This document shows positions 17,240 to 26,478 of a stretch of DNA of 44,469 bases, in pieces (position 1 is the stretch's first letter; every line of letters starts with the position of its first letter). Under the pieces are notes generated by a model, which made no database searches, was not told where the DNA came from, and saw nothing but the letters and a program-made list of their open reading frames with translations. The position numbers and the translations under genes were made by a program. This stretch comes from Reyranella sp. (lineage in GTDB: Bacteria; Pseudomonadota; Alphaproteobacteria; Reyranellales; Reyranellaceae): positions 1 to 44,469 of the forward strand of contig NZ_JAUSBN010000060.1 of assembly GCF_030651995.1 (NCBI RefSeq). Reading direction: 5' to 3'.

Positions 17240-18682
17240 CTATCTCTCTCTCATGCTCTCGTGGCCATGCCGTGAAAGCGGCGACAACAGGTAGCTGATG
17301 ATGGAGCGCTCCCCCGTCATGATCTCGACCGTCACCGCCATGCCGGGCGCCAGATTGACGACCTTGTCGCCGACCTTGATCTGGCTGCGGTCAAGGGAGA
17401 TGCGCGCGGCGTAGACGGGGTCCTGCGTCGCGCCCGATGGGCCGGGCATCATCGCGTCCGGCGACCGTCCGTCCGGGAGGTCGCGCGTCGGGTCCGGCTT
17501 GATTGCATCCATCGAGACACTCTCGATGATTCCTTCCAGAAGTCCGTACTTCGTGAAGTCGAAGGTCCTCACCTTGATGGCCGCCCTCTGCCCGACCTCG
17601 ACGAAGCCAATGTCCTGGTTCGGGACCATCGCCATGATCTCGAGCCGGCTCACGGTCGGGACCAGCACGAGGAGAGGCTGTGCCGGGGTGACGATCCCGC
17701 CGATCGTATGCACGGCGAGCTGCTGGACCACCCCGTCGATCGGCGCCACCAGGGAGCGCTCGCGCGTACGCTGGGTGGTTTTCACGAGGTCCTGGGTGAG
17801 GGCAGCGATGCGCTGCTCGGCCTTAGACAGTTCATCGGCGGTCTTGCGCCGGGACTCGGCCACCACCTGGTCGCGGGTGGCCGTGATGGCTCCCAGGGCC
17901 GCGATGGCTTCGGCATGGCGGCTTTTCTGGATCAGCAGCTCGTTCTCGGCGCTGACCAGTTCGCCCTGCTCCTGCAGGTAAAGCAGCCTGGAACCGAGAT
18001 CCTTCTCCATCAGCGCCCGGCGGATCTCGAACCGCTGGCGCAGGATCGGAAGCATCGCCTCGATCTTGGCGATGCTGGCCGCCAGCGTCGCGACCTCCTT
18101 TTCCTTCTGGATCTGCTGGTTGTCGACCGCCGCGATCTTGGCACGGCGCTCGGCAATCTCGCTGGCGAGGAGATGCCGTTGAGCGGCCACCAGCGCCGGG
18201 TCCGCTTCCGGGGGCGGCTCGAACTGCGCGACCGGATCGGGCGCGTCCGAGAGCAGGGCGCGCAGCCGCGATACGTCGAGCCGCGCCGCCACCAGGTCGG
18301 CCTCGGTGCGCGTCCGTTCGGCGACGCTGACGGTCGAATCCAGCTCGATCAGGACGTCGCCCGCCTTGACCGCCTGGCCATCCTTGACATGGATTGCCCG
18401 GACGATGCCGCTCTCGAGCGGCTGAAGGGTCTTGGTACTGCCGCTCGGGATGATCTTGCCCTGCGCGACGGTGATGATGTCGATTCGGCCGAGAGACGCC
18501 CACAGGATCGCCACGAGGAAGACCAGGACGATGAGGCCGCTGATCGCCCGCCCGATCGGCGACGGCGGCGTCTCGACGACCTCGAGCGCCGCCGGCAGGA
18601 ACGCGAACTCGTGGGCGTGACGCCGGACAGACCGGGACTTGGACGACGACTTGGGCGGCGGCAGGGTGACGGCCGCCGTCAT
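17240..18682 (-). CDS. HlyD-family type I secretion membrane fusion protein
   Basis: 480 residues. A cytoplasmic N-terminus of about 40 residues is followed by one membrane helix (GLIVLVFLVAILWASLGRID), the biotinyl-lipoyl half ESGIVRAIHVKDGQAVKAGD, a long coiled-coil hairpin, the returning half LVAPIDGVVQQLAVHTIGGI, and a C-terminal beta domain ending VTVEIMTGERSIISYLLSPL. That last motif is characteristic of HlyD/PrtE adaptors. It bridges the inner-membrane HlyB-like ATPase to a TolC-type outer-membrane channel, not found in this window. Its start overlaps the HlyB-like stop by ATGA, so the two are co-translated. Confidence 0.95.
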   Translation of the reverse strand: MTAAVTLPPPKSSSKSRSVRRHAHEFAFLPAALEVVETPPSPIGRAISGLIVLVFLVAILWASLGRIDIITVAQGKIIPSGSTKTLQPLESGIVRAIHVKDGQAVKAGDVLIELDSTVSVAERTRTEADLVAARLDVSRLRALLSDAPDPVAQFEPPPEADPALVAAQRHLLASEIAERRAKIAAVDNQQIQKEKEVATLAASIAKIEAMLPILRQRFEIRRALMEKDLGSRLLYLQEQGELVSAENELLIQKSRHAEAIAALGAITATRDQVVAESRRKTADELSKAEQRIAALTQDLVKTTQRTRERSLVAPIDGVVQQLAVHTIGGIVTPAQPLLVLVPTVSRLEIMAMVPNQDIGFVEVGQRAAIKVRTFDFTKYGLLEGIIESVSMDAIKPDPTRDLPDGRSPDAMMPGPSGATQDPVYAARISLDRSQIKVGDKVVNLAPGMAVTVEIMTGERSIISYLLSPLSRHGHESMRER

Positions 18683-20838
18683 CGGTCGCGCCCGGCCTCT
18701 GAGACGACCTGGATGCCGCCCTGCAGGCGATAGAGCTGGGAGTAGCGCCCGCCGGTCCGCACCAGGTCCTCGTGCTGGCCGTCCTCGACGATCCGGCCAT
18801 GGTCTATGGTGATGATGCGGTCGGCATGCCGGACGGCCGAGAGGCGGTGCGCGATGATGAACACGGTCCGCCCCCGGGCGATCTCTGCCATGTTCTCCTG
18901 GATGATGCGTTCGCTCTCGTAGTCGAGCGCGCTGGTCGCCTCGTCGAAGATGAGGATGCGCGGGTCGGTCACCAGCGCGCGCGCGATGGCCAGCCGCTGG
19001 CGCTGTCCGCCGGACAGGCTGCCGCCCCGCTCGCCCACGATCGTGTCGTAGCCTTCCGGCAGTTCCAGGATGAACTCGTGCGCCCCGGCCAGCTTCGCCG
19101 CGGCGATCACCTTCTCCATGGGCATCGCCGGGTCGGTCAGGGCGATGTTCTCGTGCACCGTGCGGTTCAGCAGCACGTTCTCCTGCAGCACGAAGCCGAC
19201 CTGCCGGCGCAGCCAGGACGTGTCGACGAGGGCGAGGTCGACGCCGTCGATCAGGACGCGGCCGCTTTCGGGGACATAGAGTCTCTGGATCAGCTTCACC
19301 AGCGTGCTCTTGCCCGAGCCGGACGAGCCGACGATGCCGACGGTCTGGCCGGCCGGCACCGTGAAATTCACGTCATGGAGGATCTGCGAGCCATCCACGC
19401 GGTAGCGGAAGCCGACATGCTCGAACGTCACCTCGCCGCGGATCGGCGGACGCACCGTCCGGGTCGGGTTGTAGACGGTCTCGGCCGGCGTGTTGAGGAT
19501 GTCGCCCAGCCGCGCGACGGAGAGCCTTGCCTGATGGAAGTCCTGCCAGAGCTGGGCCAGGCGCAGCACCGGCTGGCTGACGCGGCCGGCCAGCATGTTG
19601 AAAGCCACCAGCTCGCCCACCGTCAGCGAGCCCGTGATCACGAGCTTGGCGCCGAAATACAGCGTCGCGGCCACGACCAGCTTGTTGACGAGCTGCACCG
19701 CCTGGCTGGCGTAGTTGCCGAGGTTGGTGACACGGAAGCTCGCGGCGACGTAGCCGGCCAGCTGCTCCTCCCAGCGCCGCTGCATCTGCGGCTCCACCGC
19801 CATCGCCTTCAGGGTCTCGACGCCCGTCGTCGTCTCGATCAGGAAGGCCTGGTTCTCGGCGCCGCGCCGGAACTTCTCGTCCAGCAGCCGGCGGAAGAAT
19901 GGCGTGGCGCCGGCCGAGATGGCGACATAGACCGGCAGCGAGCCGATCACGATGAAAGTGAGCAGCGGCGAATAGACGAACATCACCGCGAGGAAGACGA
20001 CGGTGAAGAAGAGGTCGACCACCAGCGTGAGCGCCGAGCTGGTGAGGAAATTGCGGATGTTCTCCAGCTCCTGCACCCGCGCCACCGAATCGCCGGCGCG
20101 GCGGGTCTGGAAATAGTTGATCGGCAGCGCCAGCAGGTGACGGAACAGCCGCGCGCCCAGCTCGACGTCGATGCGGTTGGTGGTGTGCGAGAAGAGATAG
20201 GTGCGGAGGCCGCCCAGGATCGTCTCGAAGATCGAGATGGCGACCAGGCCGACGATCAGCACGTCGAGCGTACTGATCACCCGGTGCGACAGGACCTTGT
20301 CGATGACGACCTGGAAGAAAAGCGGCGAAACGAGCGCGAAGACCTGGAGGAAGAACGAGGCGACGAGCACCTCGCCCAGCAGCCCGCGATACTTGGCGAT
20401 GGCCCCGGCGAACCAGCTGATGTCGAACCGGCGAGTCAGGCTGGAGAGCGCGCTGCGCCGCGCCATCAGCACGATCCGGCCGTCCCAAACCTCCTCGAGT
20501 TCCGCCTGCGTCATCACCCGGGGACGGGCGGCCGTGGGTTCCTGGACGAGGACCTTGCCCTCGTCCGCGTTGACCTGACCGATCAGCAGGAAGCTGCCGT
20601 TCCGCAGTGCCGCGATCACCGGGAGGGGTGTATGGGGCAGCCTGTCCCACCGGGTGCGCACGACCCGGGTCCTGAGCCCGAATTCCTTGCCGCACCGGAC
20701 CATCTCGGCCACGCCGACCGGCCGCGCCGCGAACCGGTGCCGGATCTGGTCGCCGTCGGCCGCCACCCCGTGCAGACGCATCAGCATCACCAGGGCAATG
20801 ATGCCGGGATCGTTGGGCAGCTCCTTGTCAGGGTCCAT
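18679..20838 (-). CDS. HlyB-type type I secretion ABC transporter with degenerate C39 domain
   Basis: 719 residues, the usual HlyB length. The N-terminal C39-like domain (about 1-125) begins LPNDPGIIALVMLMRLHGV; the catalytic Cys of a true C39 peptidase is replaced by Pro11. It is therefore a non-cleaving substrate-binding domain (CLD), as in HlyB. The membrane domain starts WFAGAIAKYRGLLGEVLVAS, and the ATPase has GSSGSGKST, LSGGQRQRLAIARAL and ILIFDEATSALD. It exports unfolded proteins through a C-terminal signal without a Sec peptide. It is divergent from the giant repeat protein, with 125 bases between starts, which makes that protein its best candidate substrate. Confidence 0.95.
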   Translation of the reverse strand: MDPDKELPNDPGIIALVMLMRLHGVAADGDQIRHRFAARPVGVAEMVRCGKEFGLRTRVVRTRWDRLPHTPLPVIAALRNGSFLLIGQVNADEGKVLVQEPTAARPRVMTQAELEEVWDGRIVLMARRSALSSLTRRFDISWFAGAIAKYRGLLGEVLVASFFLQVFALVSPLFFQVVIDKVLSHRVISTLDVLIVGLVAISIFETILGGLRTYLFSHTTNRIDVELGARLFRHLLALPINYFQTRRAGDSVARVQELENIRNFLTSSALTLVVDLFFTVVFLAVMFVYSPLLTFIVIGSLPVYVAISAGATPFFRRLLDEKFRRGAENQAFLIETTTGVETLKAMAVEPQMQRRWEEQLAGYVAASFRVTNLGNYASQAVQLVNKLVVAATLYFGAKLVITGSLTVGELVAFNMLAGRVSQPVLRLAQLWQDFHQARLSVARLGDILNTPAETVYNPTRTVRPPIRGEVTFEHVGFRYRVDGSQILHDVNFTVPAGQTVGIVGSSGSGKSTLVKLIQRLYVPESGRVLIDGVDLALVDTSWLRRQVGFVLQENVLLNRTVHENIALTDPAMPMEKVIAAAKLAGAHEFILELPEGYDTIVGERGGSLSGGQRQRLAIARALVTDPRILIFDEATSALDYESERIIQENMAEIARGRTVFIIAHRLSAVRHADRIITIDHGRIVEDGQHEDLVRTGGRYSQLYRLQGGIQVVSEAGRDR

Positions 20839-20901
20839 GGCTCGAGGTTCTGCTTCCCGACTGCCGTCAGCGTCGAAAAGGAGTGTATTGTGTTTCCAAG
20901 G

Positions 20902-20918
20902 ACAAACGTTAGGTTTGT
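20902..20918. promoter_or_regulatory. Inverted repeat in the divergent exporter/adhesin promoter region
   Basis: ACAAAC-GTTAG-GTTTGT is a perfect 6-bp inverted repeat. It directly abuts a TATGAT (20919-20924) that could be the -10 box of the plus-strand repeat-protein gene. Its position between the divergent starts (20838 and 20964) makes it a candidate operator. No matching regulator is known to me. Confidence 0.4.
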
Positions 20919-20923
20919 TATGA

Positions 20924-20942
20924 TACGGTCGTCCATACCGTA
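20924..20942. promoter_or_regulatory. Second inverted repeat, TACGGT-N7-ACCGTA
   Basis: A perfect 6-bp inverted repeat lies just right of the first one, 21 bases before the ATG at 20964. It would fall in the 5' untranslated leader if TATGAT at 20919-20924 is the -10 box. It could be a second operator half or an mRNA hairpin near the ribosome-binding site (GGGGG at 20954-20958). Confidence 0.35.
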
Positions 20943-20963
20943 ATCGGGGTCTCGGGGGTACGG

Positions 20964-23900
20964 ATGCCTACAGTCGCGGTCAATGTCGGCGCCGGGATGA
21001 AGACCCAGCTGGAGACAGCGAACGTCCAGGGCTGGGCGGTCTATTTCGACAAGAACGGCAACAACCCGTTCTGGACACCCCTGAACGGCTCGGGCGCATC
21101 CCTGAACCTGCCGGATCAGCAAGGACTGAAGGTCTACTTCATCCTGCAAAGCCTGGCTCCGGGCGTAACGCCTGTGCATACAGGCGGGTCAGCATCGACG
21201 CTAACCGACCCGATCCAGACCGAAAGCCAGATCATTGCGACGGGCACTCCGTCCAGCGCTCAGACGCTGAACTACCGCTACGACAGTTTCGAGGTTACCT
21301 TCACCCCGGCTCCAGCCGATGCCGGCAACCTGACCGACATCAACGGCTTCGGCATCCCGATGGCGATCGACGTCGTCTATGCGGACGGCACCAGCGGCAC
21401 ACGCGGCTATTCGATTTCGGGCGGCGGCGTCGCCACCAGCGACACGATCTGGAATGAACTCGTCAGTGCCGGTGGCAGCGGCAGCATCCAGTATTTCACG
21501 TCCGCGACCTCGGGCGGTCTCACCGGACCGCGCATGGCCATCTCGCCGGCCACCGCGATCTCCGAGAACATCAGCGGGACGAACTACCAGACGTCCAACT
21601 GGCTCCCTTATATATCGGGCCTGCAGTCCAGCACGGCGGTATCGGCCGGTTCGGGGGGCGCTGCCGGCGCCGAGCAGATCCAGATCACCGGCTATTTCAA
21701 CGGCGCGCCGGACGGCAACCATGTCTGGCACAACGCCGGCTTCTATTCCTATCGGGTGACGTTCAACGGCGTCAACTTCGTGCTGACGCCGGACGCCGCC
21801 AGCCAGATCAAGGGCACGATCACGATCACCCCGGCCGATCTCGCCAACAGCATCTACATGACGCTGGGCAATGCGACCGTCGCCGGGCTGGCGAACCCCA
21901 ACGGCATCGCAGGGTCGACGACGACGCTGACGATGAACACCGGCGCCAACAACGAATGGGGCACCGTCCTGCGCGACTTCCTCGCGGGATTCACGGCTGG
22001 CTACTGGAATTCCACCGCCACGTCGCAGAACGCGCAGGTGTCGGGTTCCATCATACTGAACAAGGAGTGGAACCAGGATCCAACCTACGCCTTCGGCGGG
22101 GCGATCACATCCGGGACCGGGTCGGTGACCCCGGCGTCTCACGTCGCCTACGACGAATACGCCAAGGTGTTCTTCAACTACACGAACTCCTACGGCAACG
22201 GCTATTCGGACTTCCTGACCCGCGCCTACAATGTCGGCCCGCTGATCGACGTCACCCAAAGCCCGACAGGCTCGCCCACGAGCAGCATCACTGTCACGCT
22301 GTTCGGGGACGGCGACACGCCGACCGGCTACACCCAGCCGACCATCGCCAACTACATCGCCCCGACCGGCGGCGCGTACCTGGTCCCGGCCGGCGTCAGT
22401 TCGAGCGGCATCCAGACGACGCTGAACTTCAACGTCGGACAGACGAGGCTCATCGAAGGCACGCCGATCCAGGTCGTCCTGAAGGGGGCGACCGATGTCG
22501 TACTGCCCACGATCAGCAGTTTCAACAATTACCAGGTCGTCAGCAACGGCAGCGGCGGTTACACGACGACGACGTACGGCCTCCCCTCGCCAGGCGTCGT
22601 CGCCCTGCTGGATCTGCCGGTCACCGCCGCCACCTCGGGCACCGGCGTCAACTGGTACCAGATCGTCGTCGGCACGGGGGCGGCGGCCAAGACCTTCAAC
22701 TTCTATCTGACGGTTGATTCGAGCGGCAATATCCTCAATCCCGCCTACACCGGCCAGGGCGGCTCCATCGCCATCGACGGCCTCGCCGCGATCACCGGCA
22801 CGGGTACAGGACAGTACATAACCGCGGCCAACGGCGGGATGACGATCAGCTTCTTCCAGGGGGGCACGAACACACTCGATCCGTCGCTGCTGACGACCGT
22901 CTCGGGGACCCTCCTGCCCTGGGCGCCGCTCGTCGGCATGCGGCCGGGCTATACGTCGAGCGGCGGTGCGCCCTTCCTGCAATCCTACGAGGTCTGGAGC
23001 GCCCAGAGTTCCGGCACCACGACAGCCCAGACCGTCTACAACGGCGCGCTGGTGTTCGGCTGGAACGGTTCCGACCAGGCCGCGCTGCAGCAGCAGACCG
23101 CAGCCAGCAACTTCTACGTCGCCTCCTACACCAACAAGATCTTCGGCAGCAGCTACGCCAAGCTGACCTTCTCGGCCCTGAGCGGCGGCGCCCTGCCTAC
23201 AGAGATCGTGTCGAACGGCGGCTATCTGGTGGCGCAGGCCGATGTCGACGGCAACTGGGCGACATCGATGCCGGTGTCGTTCGCCAACGGCGCCTACACC
23301 GTCCAGATGCAGGAGTTCGCCGATTCAGGACTGACCTCCGCCCTCAACAGCGCCAGCGTGGTCCAGAGTTTCACGGTGTCGCAGGGTGCGACGATCAGCA
23401 CCTACAACCTCTCCCTCGAAACGGGACACACGAGCACCGGCCTGGTGATCGCTTCCGGCGGAGCCCTGACGGTAAACGGCGGCACGGCCAGCGCGACCAT
23501 GATCAGCGCCGGCGGCATCGAATACGTCGCGAGCGGCGTCGACCGCGGCGCCATCGTGCTCGGCGAGCATCAGGTCTGGCAGGGCGCCACCGCCACCAGC
23601 ATGACCATCGCCAGCGGCGGCAGCGGCTATGTCTACGGCACGACCTCGGCGGTCGCCATCAATGGCGGCGGCTTCCAGTATGTCGGCGGCCAGGCGCATC
23701 AGTCGGTTGCCAGCGCGACGACGGTCAATTCCGGCGGCAACCAGTACGTCTTCGCCAGCGGCTTCGCGTCGGGCACGACAGTGCTGAGCGGCGGCAAGCA
23801 GGTGGTCGGCGGCGCAACCTCGTCCGGTGGTGGCGGATTTGCGATGAATTCGCTGATCGAGGCGGGCGGACAGCTTCTCGTCTCGGCCGGCGGCAGTGCC

Positions 23901-25100
23901 GGCAGCTCCTACAACAGCAGTTCCTTGGTGTCGGGCAACTGGGTGACGGCGACGCTGGTTTCCGGCAGTGCGACCATCGCCGGCGGCCTCGGCTATGTCT
24001 ATTCCGGCGGCGTCGCGCTCGGCACGCTGTTGCAGGGCAGCGGTGGCGCGCTGAATGTCTATGCCGGCGGCAGTGCCGCCTCGACGACCATCCAGTCGGG
24101 CACGACCCAGTACGCCTATCAGGGGGGCAGTTCGCTGGCCGCCACGGTCCAGTCGGGCGGCTTCGAGGTCGTGTGGGGCTCCGGCAGCGTGGCCTCCGGC
24201 GCCACGATCCAGAGTGCCGGCTACGAGTATGTCTATGACAGCGCTCACGCCAGCAACACCACCATCCAGTCCGGCGGGACGCAGCTCGTCTGGGACTCCG
24301 GGACAATCGCCTCGAACTCGCTGGTCCAGAGCTTCGGGCTCATGCATGTGCACAATGGCGGCTCGTCCGTGAACACCACGATCGTAGGCGGCCTGCAGGT
24401 CGTCTGGAGCGGCGGTACCGACAGCAATGCCACCATCAACGTCGGCAGCCAGCATATCGGCGCGACAGGCTCCGCCCTTGCCACCACGGTCAACAGCGGC
24501 GGCTTCCAGTACAATTACGGCGACGCGGTCGGAACGATCGTCAATTCGGCGGGCTCGGCCATCACCTTTTCCGGCGGCACGACGACCTCCGCGCAGATCA
24601 ACAGTGGCGGCACGTATCATGTCATCGCCGGCGGCATTGCGGACGATCTCGCTGTAATCGGCACCGGCCAGGCCTTTGTATGGTCCGGCGGCTCCCTGCA
24701 GGACGCCACCATCAGCGGCGGCTTCCTCCAGTTCATCAGCGGCGCCCTGACGAGCGGCTCCGAGATCACCTTCGCCACGGCGGGCGGCACCGTGAAGTTC
24801 GACGACTCCGTCTCGATCGACGCACAGTTGAGCATCTCCGGCTACGGATATCAGAGCGGCACGTTGGCCTTCGCCGACATCGGCTTCACGTCCGGCGTCA
24901 CGTCGGCGACATGGAACCAGTCTTCGGGCAGCGCGGGTGTCCTCTCGATCACCAGCGGCACGCTCCAGGCTTCCATCAACCTCTTCGGCAACTATGTCGC
25001 CGGCGACTTCACGCTGGCAAGCTATGGCACAACCGGCACGCAGATCACGGACACGACGCCGCCGGACGCGTTCAGCCTGCTCGCCAATCCGCACGCCTAG
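20964..25100 (+). CDS. Giant secreted protein: glucanase-like N-terminus plus strand-loop-strand repeats (putative heptosylated adhesin)
   Basis: 1378 residues, no Sec signal (MPTVAVNVGAGMKTQLETAN) and no C-terminal beta-barrel. Residues about 15-440 resemble a beta-1,3-glucanase/thaumatin-like (GH64) fold: GWAVYFDKNGNNPFWTPL, YDSFEVTFTPAPADAGNLTD, INGFGIPMAIDVVY and HVAYDEYAKVFFNYTNSYGN. This assignment is by motif feel only. Residues about 440-800 are Thr/Ser/Gly-rich beta domains. From about 810 to 1270 come AIDA-type strand-loop-strand repeats (VNSGGNQYVFASGFASGTTV, IQSGGTQLVWDSGTIASN). The end, NYVAGDFTLASYGTTGTQI, then DTTPPDAFSLLANPHA, resembles C-termini of type I-secreted repeat proteins. 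The next gene encodes an O-heptosyltransferase of the family that modifies such repeats, and an HlyB/HlyD pair is divergent. I infer a heptosylated, type I-secreted adhesin. Confidence 0.85.
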   Translation: MPTVAVNVGAGMKTQLETANVQGWAVYFDKNGNNPFWTPLNGSGASLNLPDQQGLKVYFILQSLAPGVTPVHTGGSASTLTDPIQTESQIIATGTPSSAQTLNYRYDSFEVTFTPAPADAGNLTDINGFGIPMAIDVVYADGTSGTRGYSISGGGVATSDTIWNELVSAGGSGSIQYFTSATSGGLTGPRMAISPATAISENISGTNYQTSNWLPYISGLQSSTAVSAGSGGAAGAEQIQITGYFNGAPDGNHVWHNAGFYSYRVTFNGVNFVLTPDAASQIKGTITITPADLANSIYMTLGNATVAGLANPNGIAGSTTTLTMNTGANNEWGTVLRDFLAGFTAGYWNSTATSQNAQVSGSIILNKEWNQDPTYAFGGAITSGTGSVTPASHVAYDEYAKVFFNYTNSYGNGYSDFLTRAYNVGPLIDVTQSPTGSPTSSITVTLFGDGDTPTGYTQPTIANYIAPTGGAYLVPAGVSSSGIQTTLNFNVGQTRLIEGTPIQVVLKGATDVVLPTISSFNNYQVVSNGSGGYTTTTYGLPSPGVVALLDLPVTAATSGTGVNWYQIVVGTGAAAKTFNFYLTVDSSGNILNPAYTGQGGSIAIDGLAAITGTGTGQYITAANGGMTISFFQGGTNTLDPSLLTTVSGTLLPWAPLVGMRPGYTSSGGAPFLQSYEVWSAQSSGTTTAQTVYNGALVFGWNGSDQAALQQQTAASNFYVASYTNKIFGSSYAKLTFSALSGGALPTEIVSNGGYLVAQADVDGNWATSMPVSFANGAYTVQMQEFADSGLTSALNSASVVQSFTVSQGATISTYNLSLETGHTSTGLVIASGGALTVNGGTASATMISAGGIEYVASGVDRGAIVLGEHQVWQGATATSMTIASGGSGYVYGTTSAVAINGGGFQYVGGQAHQSVASATTVNSGGNQYVFASGFASGTTVLSGGKQVVGGATSSGGGGFAMNSLIEAGGQLLVSAGGSAGSSYNSSSLVSGNWVTATLVSGSATIAGGLGYVYSGGVALGTLLQGSGGALNVYAGGSAASTTIQSGTTQYAYQGGSSLAATVQSGGFEVVWGSGSVASGATIQSAGYEYVYDSAHASNTTIQSGGTQLVWDSGTIASNSLVQSFGLMHVHNGGSSVNTTIVGGLQVVWSGGTDSNATINVGSQHIGATGSALATTVNSGGFQYNYGDAVGTIVNSAGSAITFSGGTTTSAQINSGGTYHVIAGGIADDLAVIGTGQAFVWSGGSLQDATISGGFLQFISGALTSGSEITFATAGGTVKFDDSVSIDAQLSISGYGYQSGTLAFADIGFTSGVTSATWNQSSGSAGVLSITSGTLQASINLFGNYVAGDFTLASYGTTGTQITDTTPPDAFSLLANPHA
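23393..24770 (+). repeat. About two dozen degenerate 18-20-residue strand-loop-strand repeats
   Basis: Within the giant protein, the coding DNA repeats a 54-60-base theme whose product reads roughly T-x-I/V-x-S-G-G-x-Q-x-V-x-x-G-G-x-A-x-x. Examples are TIQSGTTQYAYQGGSSLAAT, TVQSGGFEVVWGSGSVASGA and TIQSAGYEYVYDSAHASNTT. This matches the autotransporter passenger strand-loop-strand repeat of AIDA-I and TibA, in which loop serines are O-heptosylated. Copies are divergent at DNA level, so this is an old array and not a recent expansion. The count is by eye. Confidence 0.8.
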
Positions 25101-25107
25101 ACCGGCG

Positions 25108-25130
25108 CAGGGGCGGCCCGCCCGCCCCTG
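25108..25130 (+). terminator. GC-rich hairpin between the adhesin and the heptosyltransferase gene
   Basis: CAGGGGCGG (25108-25116) pairs perfectly with CCGCCCCTG (25122-25130) around a 5-base loop, in the 54-base gap after the adhesin stop. There is no T run, so full termination is unlikely. It may be a 3' stabiliser or attenuator that lowers the enzyme level relative to its abundant substrate. Confidence 0.45.
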
Positions 25131-25154
25131 CCGAACCGGCCGAGCTCACCCATC

Positions 25155-26462
25155 ATGCCAGATCAAACCGCACCACCGCCCCAGCCGGTCCTCTCGGTCA
25201 CGCTCGACACGCCGCCACCCGGCGCGCCCAACGCACCGGTGCCCGCCGCGCCGTCGCCGGCCGTCCCGGAGGAACCTCCCAAGAGGGCGTTCACGCCACC
25301 AGCCCAGAACCCCCTGCTGCAGGGGCCCAAGGGCATCTGGTTCGACTTCAACGACGGCTGCCGCATCGGCATCGACGACACCGGCCCGCTCCGCCGCATC
25401 CGGCTCAGCGACATCGATACCGACAACATCCTGTTCGAGACGCAGATCAAGTCCGGCCGGGTGAACAGCAGCAAGCGCTACTTCGTGCGCTTCCGCATCG
25501 AGGTCTGGGAGGGCGAGGAGAAGGTCTTTCAGCACGACTATTCCGCCGCCGACCGCGAAGTGCTGGTGCAGCTGCCGGTGGGCACGCTCGGCGACACGCT
25601 CGGCTGGTTCCCCTACGCCGTGCGCTTCAAGGAGAATCACGGCTGCCGCCTCACCGTGGCGATGGCCGAATGGCTGATCCCGCTGTTCCGCGACACCCAC
25701 CCCGACATCACCTTCGTGAACCACGATCAGGTGAAGCCCGAGCGCTACTACGCCACCTACAATGTCGGGCTGTTCTTCGACGACAAGGAGGGCCTGCTGC
25801 AGCCGAGCGATTTCCGGCTGGTCGGCCTGCACCGCTCCGCCGGCTACATCCTCGGCGTCGATCCCTCGGAAACCCCGCCCAGGCTCGCGCTGGCCGACGC
25901 CTCGCGACCGATTCCGGAGCGCTATGTCTGCATCGCCGCGCAGAGCACGACGCAGGCGAAGTACTGGAACAATCCGACCGGCTGGCGGGAGATCGTCGAG
26001 TTCCTGAAGCAGCACGGCTACCGGGTCATCTGCATCGACCAGCGCCCCGTGCACGGCCACGGCATCATGTGGAACCACATTCCCTACGGCGCCGAGGACC
26101 AGACCGGCGACAAGCCGCTGCAGGAGCGCGCGCGCTGGCTGCGCCACGCCGACTTCTTCGTCGGCCTGTCGAGCGGCCTGTCGTGGCTGGCCTGGGCCGC
26201 CGGCACCCCGACCGTGCTGATCAGCGGCTTCACCCACCCGACCAACGAATTCTCGACCCCCTACCGGGTCATCAACTATCACGCCTGCAACAGCTGCTGG
26301 AACGATCAGCTGCTGCGCTTCGACCACAACGACTTCCTCTGGTGCCCGCGCCACAAGAACACGCCCCGCCAGTTCGAGTGCACGCGCCTGATCACCGCCG
26401 AGCAGGTCAAGGCCGCGATCCGCCGGATCCCCGGCTTCCCCGCCACGGTCCCCAAACTCTGA
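25155..26462 (+). CDS. Autotransporter-type O-heptosyltransferase (TibC/Aah family, BAHT)
   Basis: 435 residues. After a Pro-rich lead (about 1-60) comes a beta-rich domain (GIWFDFNDGCRIGIDDTGPL), then PVGTLGDTLGWFPYAVRFKE, where Asp147 aligns with the catalytic Asp region of TibC. The GT-B Rossmann half has ADFFVGLSSGLSWLAWAAGT for the ADP-heptose site, as in WaaC-like GT9 enzymes. Four Cys, 378 and 381 (CNSCWND), 397 (WCPRHKN) and 409 (FECTR), fit the metal-binding cysteine finger of the TibC/Aah family. Family members transfer heptose from ADP-heptose to serines of strand-loop-strand repeats in the cytoplasm. It directly follows such a repeat protein, and hldE/hldD lie in the same locus. 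The Shine-Dalgarno is weak. Confidence 0.88.
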   Translation: MPDQTAPPPQPVLSVTLDTPPPGAPNAPVPAAPSPAVPEEPPKRAFTPPAQNPLLQGPKGIWFDFNDGCRIGIDDTGPLRRIRLSDIDTDNILFETQIKSGRVNSSKRYFVRFRIEVWEGEEKVFQHDYSAADREVLVQLPVGTLGDTLGWFPYAVRFKENHGCRLTVAMAEWLIPLFRDTHPDITFVNHDQVKPERYYATYNVGLFFDDKEGLLQPSDFRLVGLHRSAGYILGVDPSETPPRLALADASRPIPERYVCIAAQSTTQAKYWNNPTGWREIVEFLKQHGYRVICIDQRPVHGHGIMWNHIPYGAEDQTGDKPLQERARWLRHADFFVGLSSGLSWLAWAAGTPTVLISGFTHPTNEFSTPYRVINYHACNSCWNDQLLRFDHNDFLWCPRHKNTPRQFECTRLITAEQVKAAIRRIPGFPATVPKL

Positions 26463-26478
26463 CGAGGGATGCAGCAGG

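Noticed and set aside
23325..25094. Minus-strand open frame opposite the repeat protein
   Set aside because: It mirrors the repeat array; its apparent repeats are only the complement of the strand-loop-strand units.
20964..25100. Classical autotransporter (type V secretion)
   Set aside because: There is no Sec signal at the N-terminus and the C-terminus lacks a beta-barrel; a type I exporter is adjacent.
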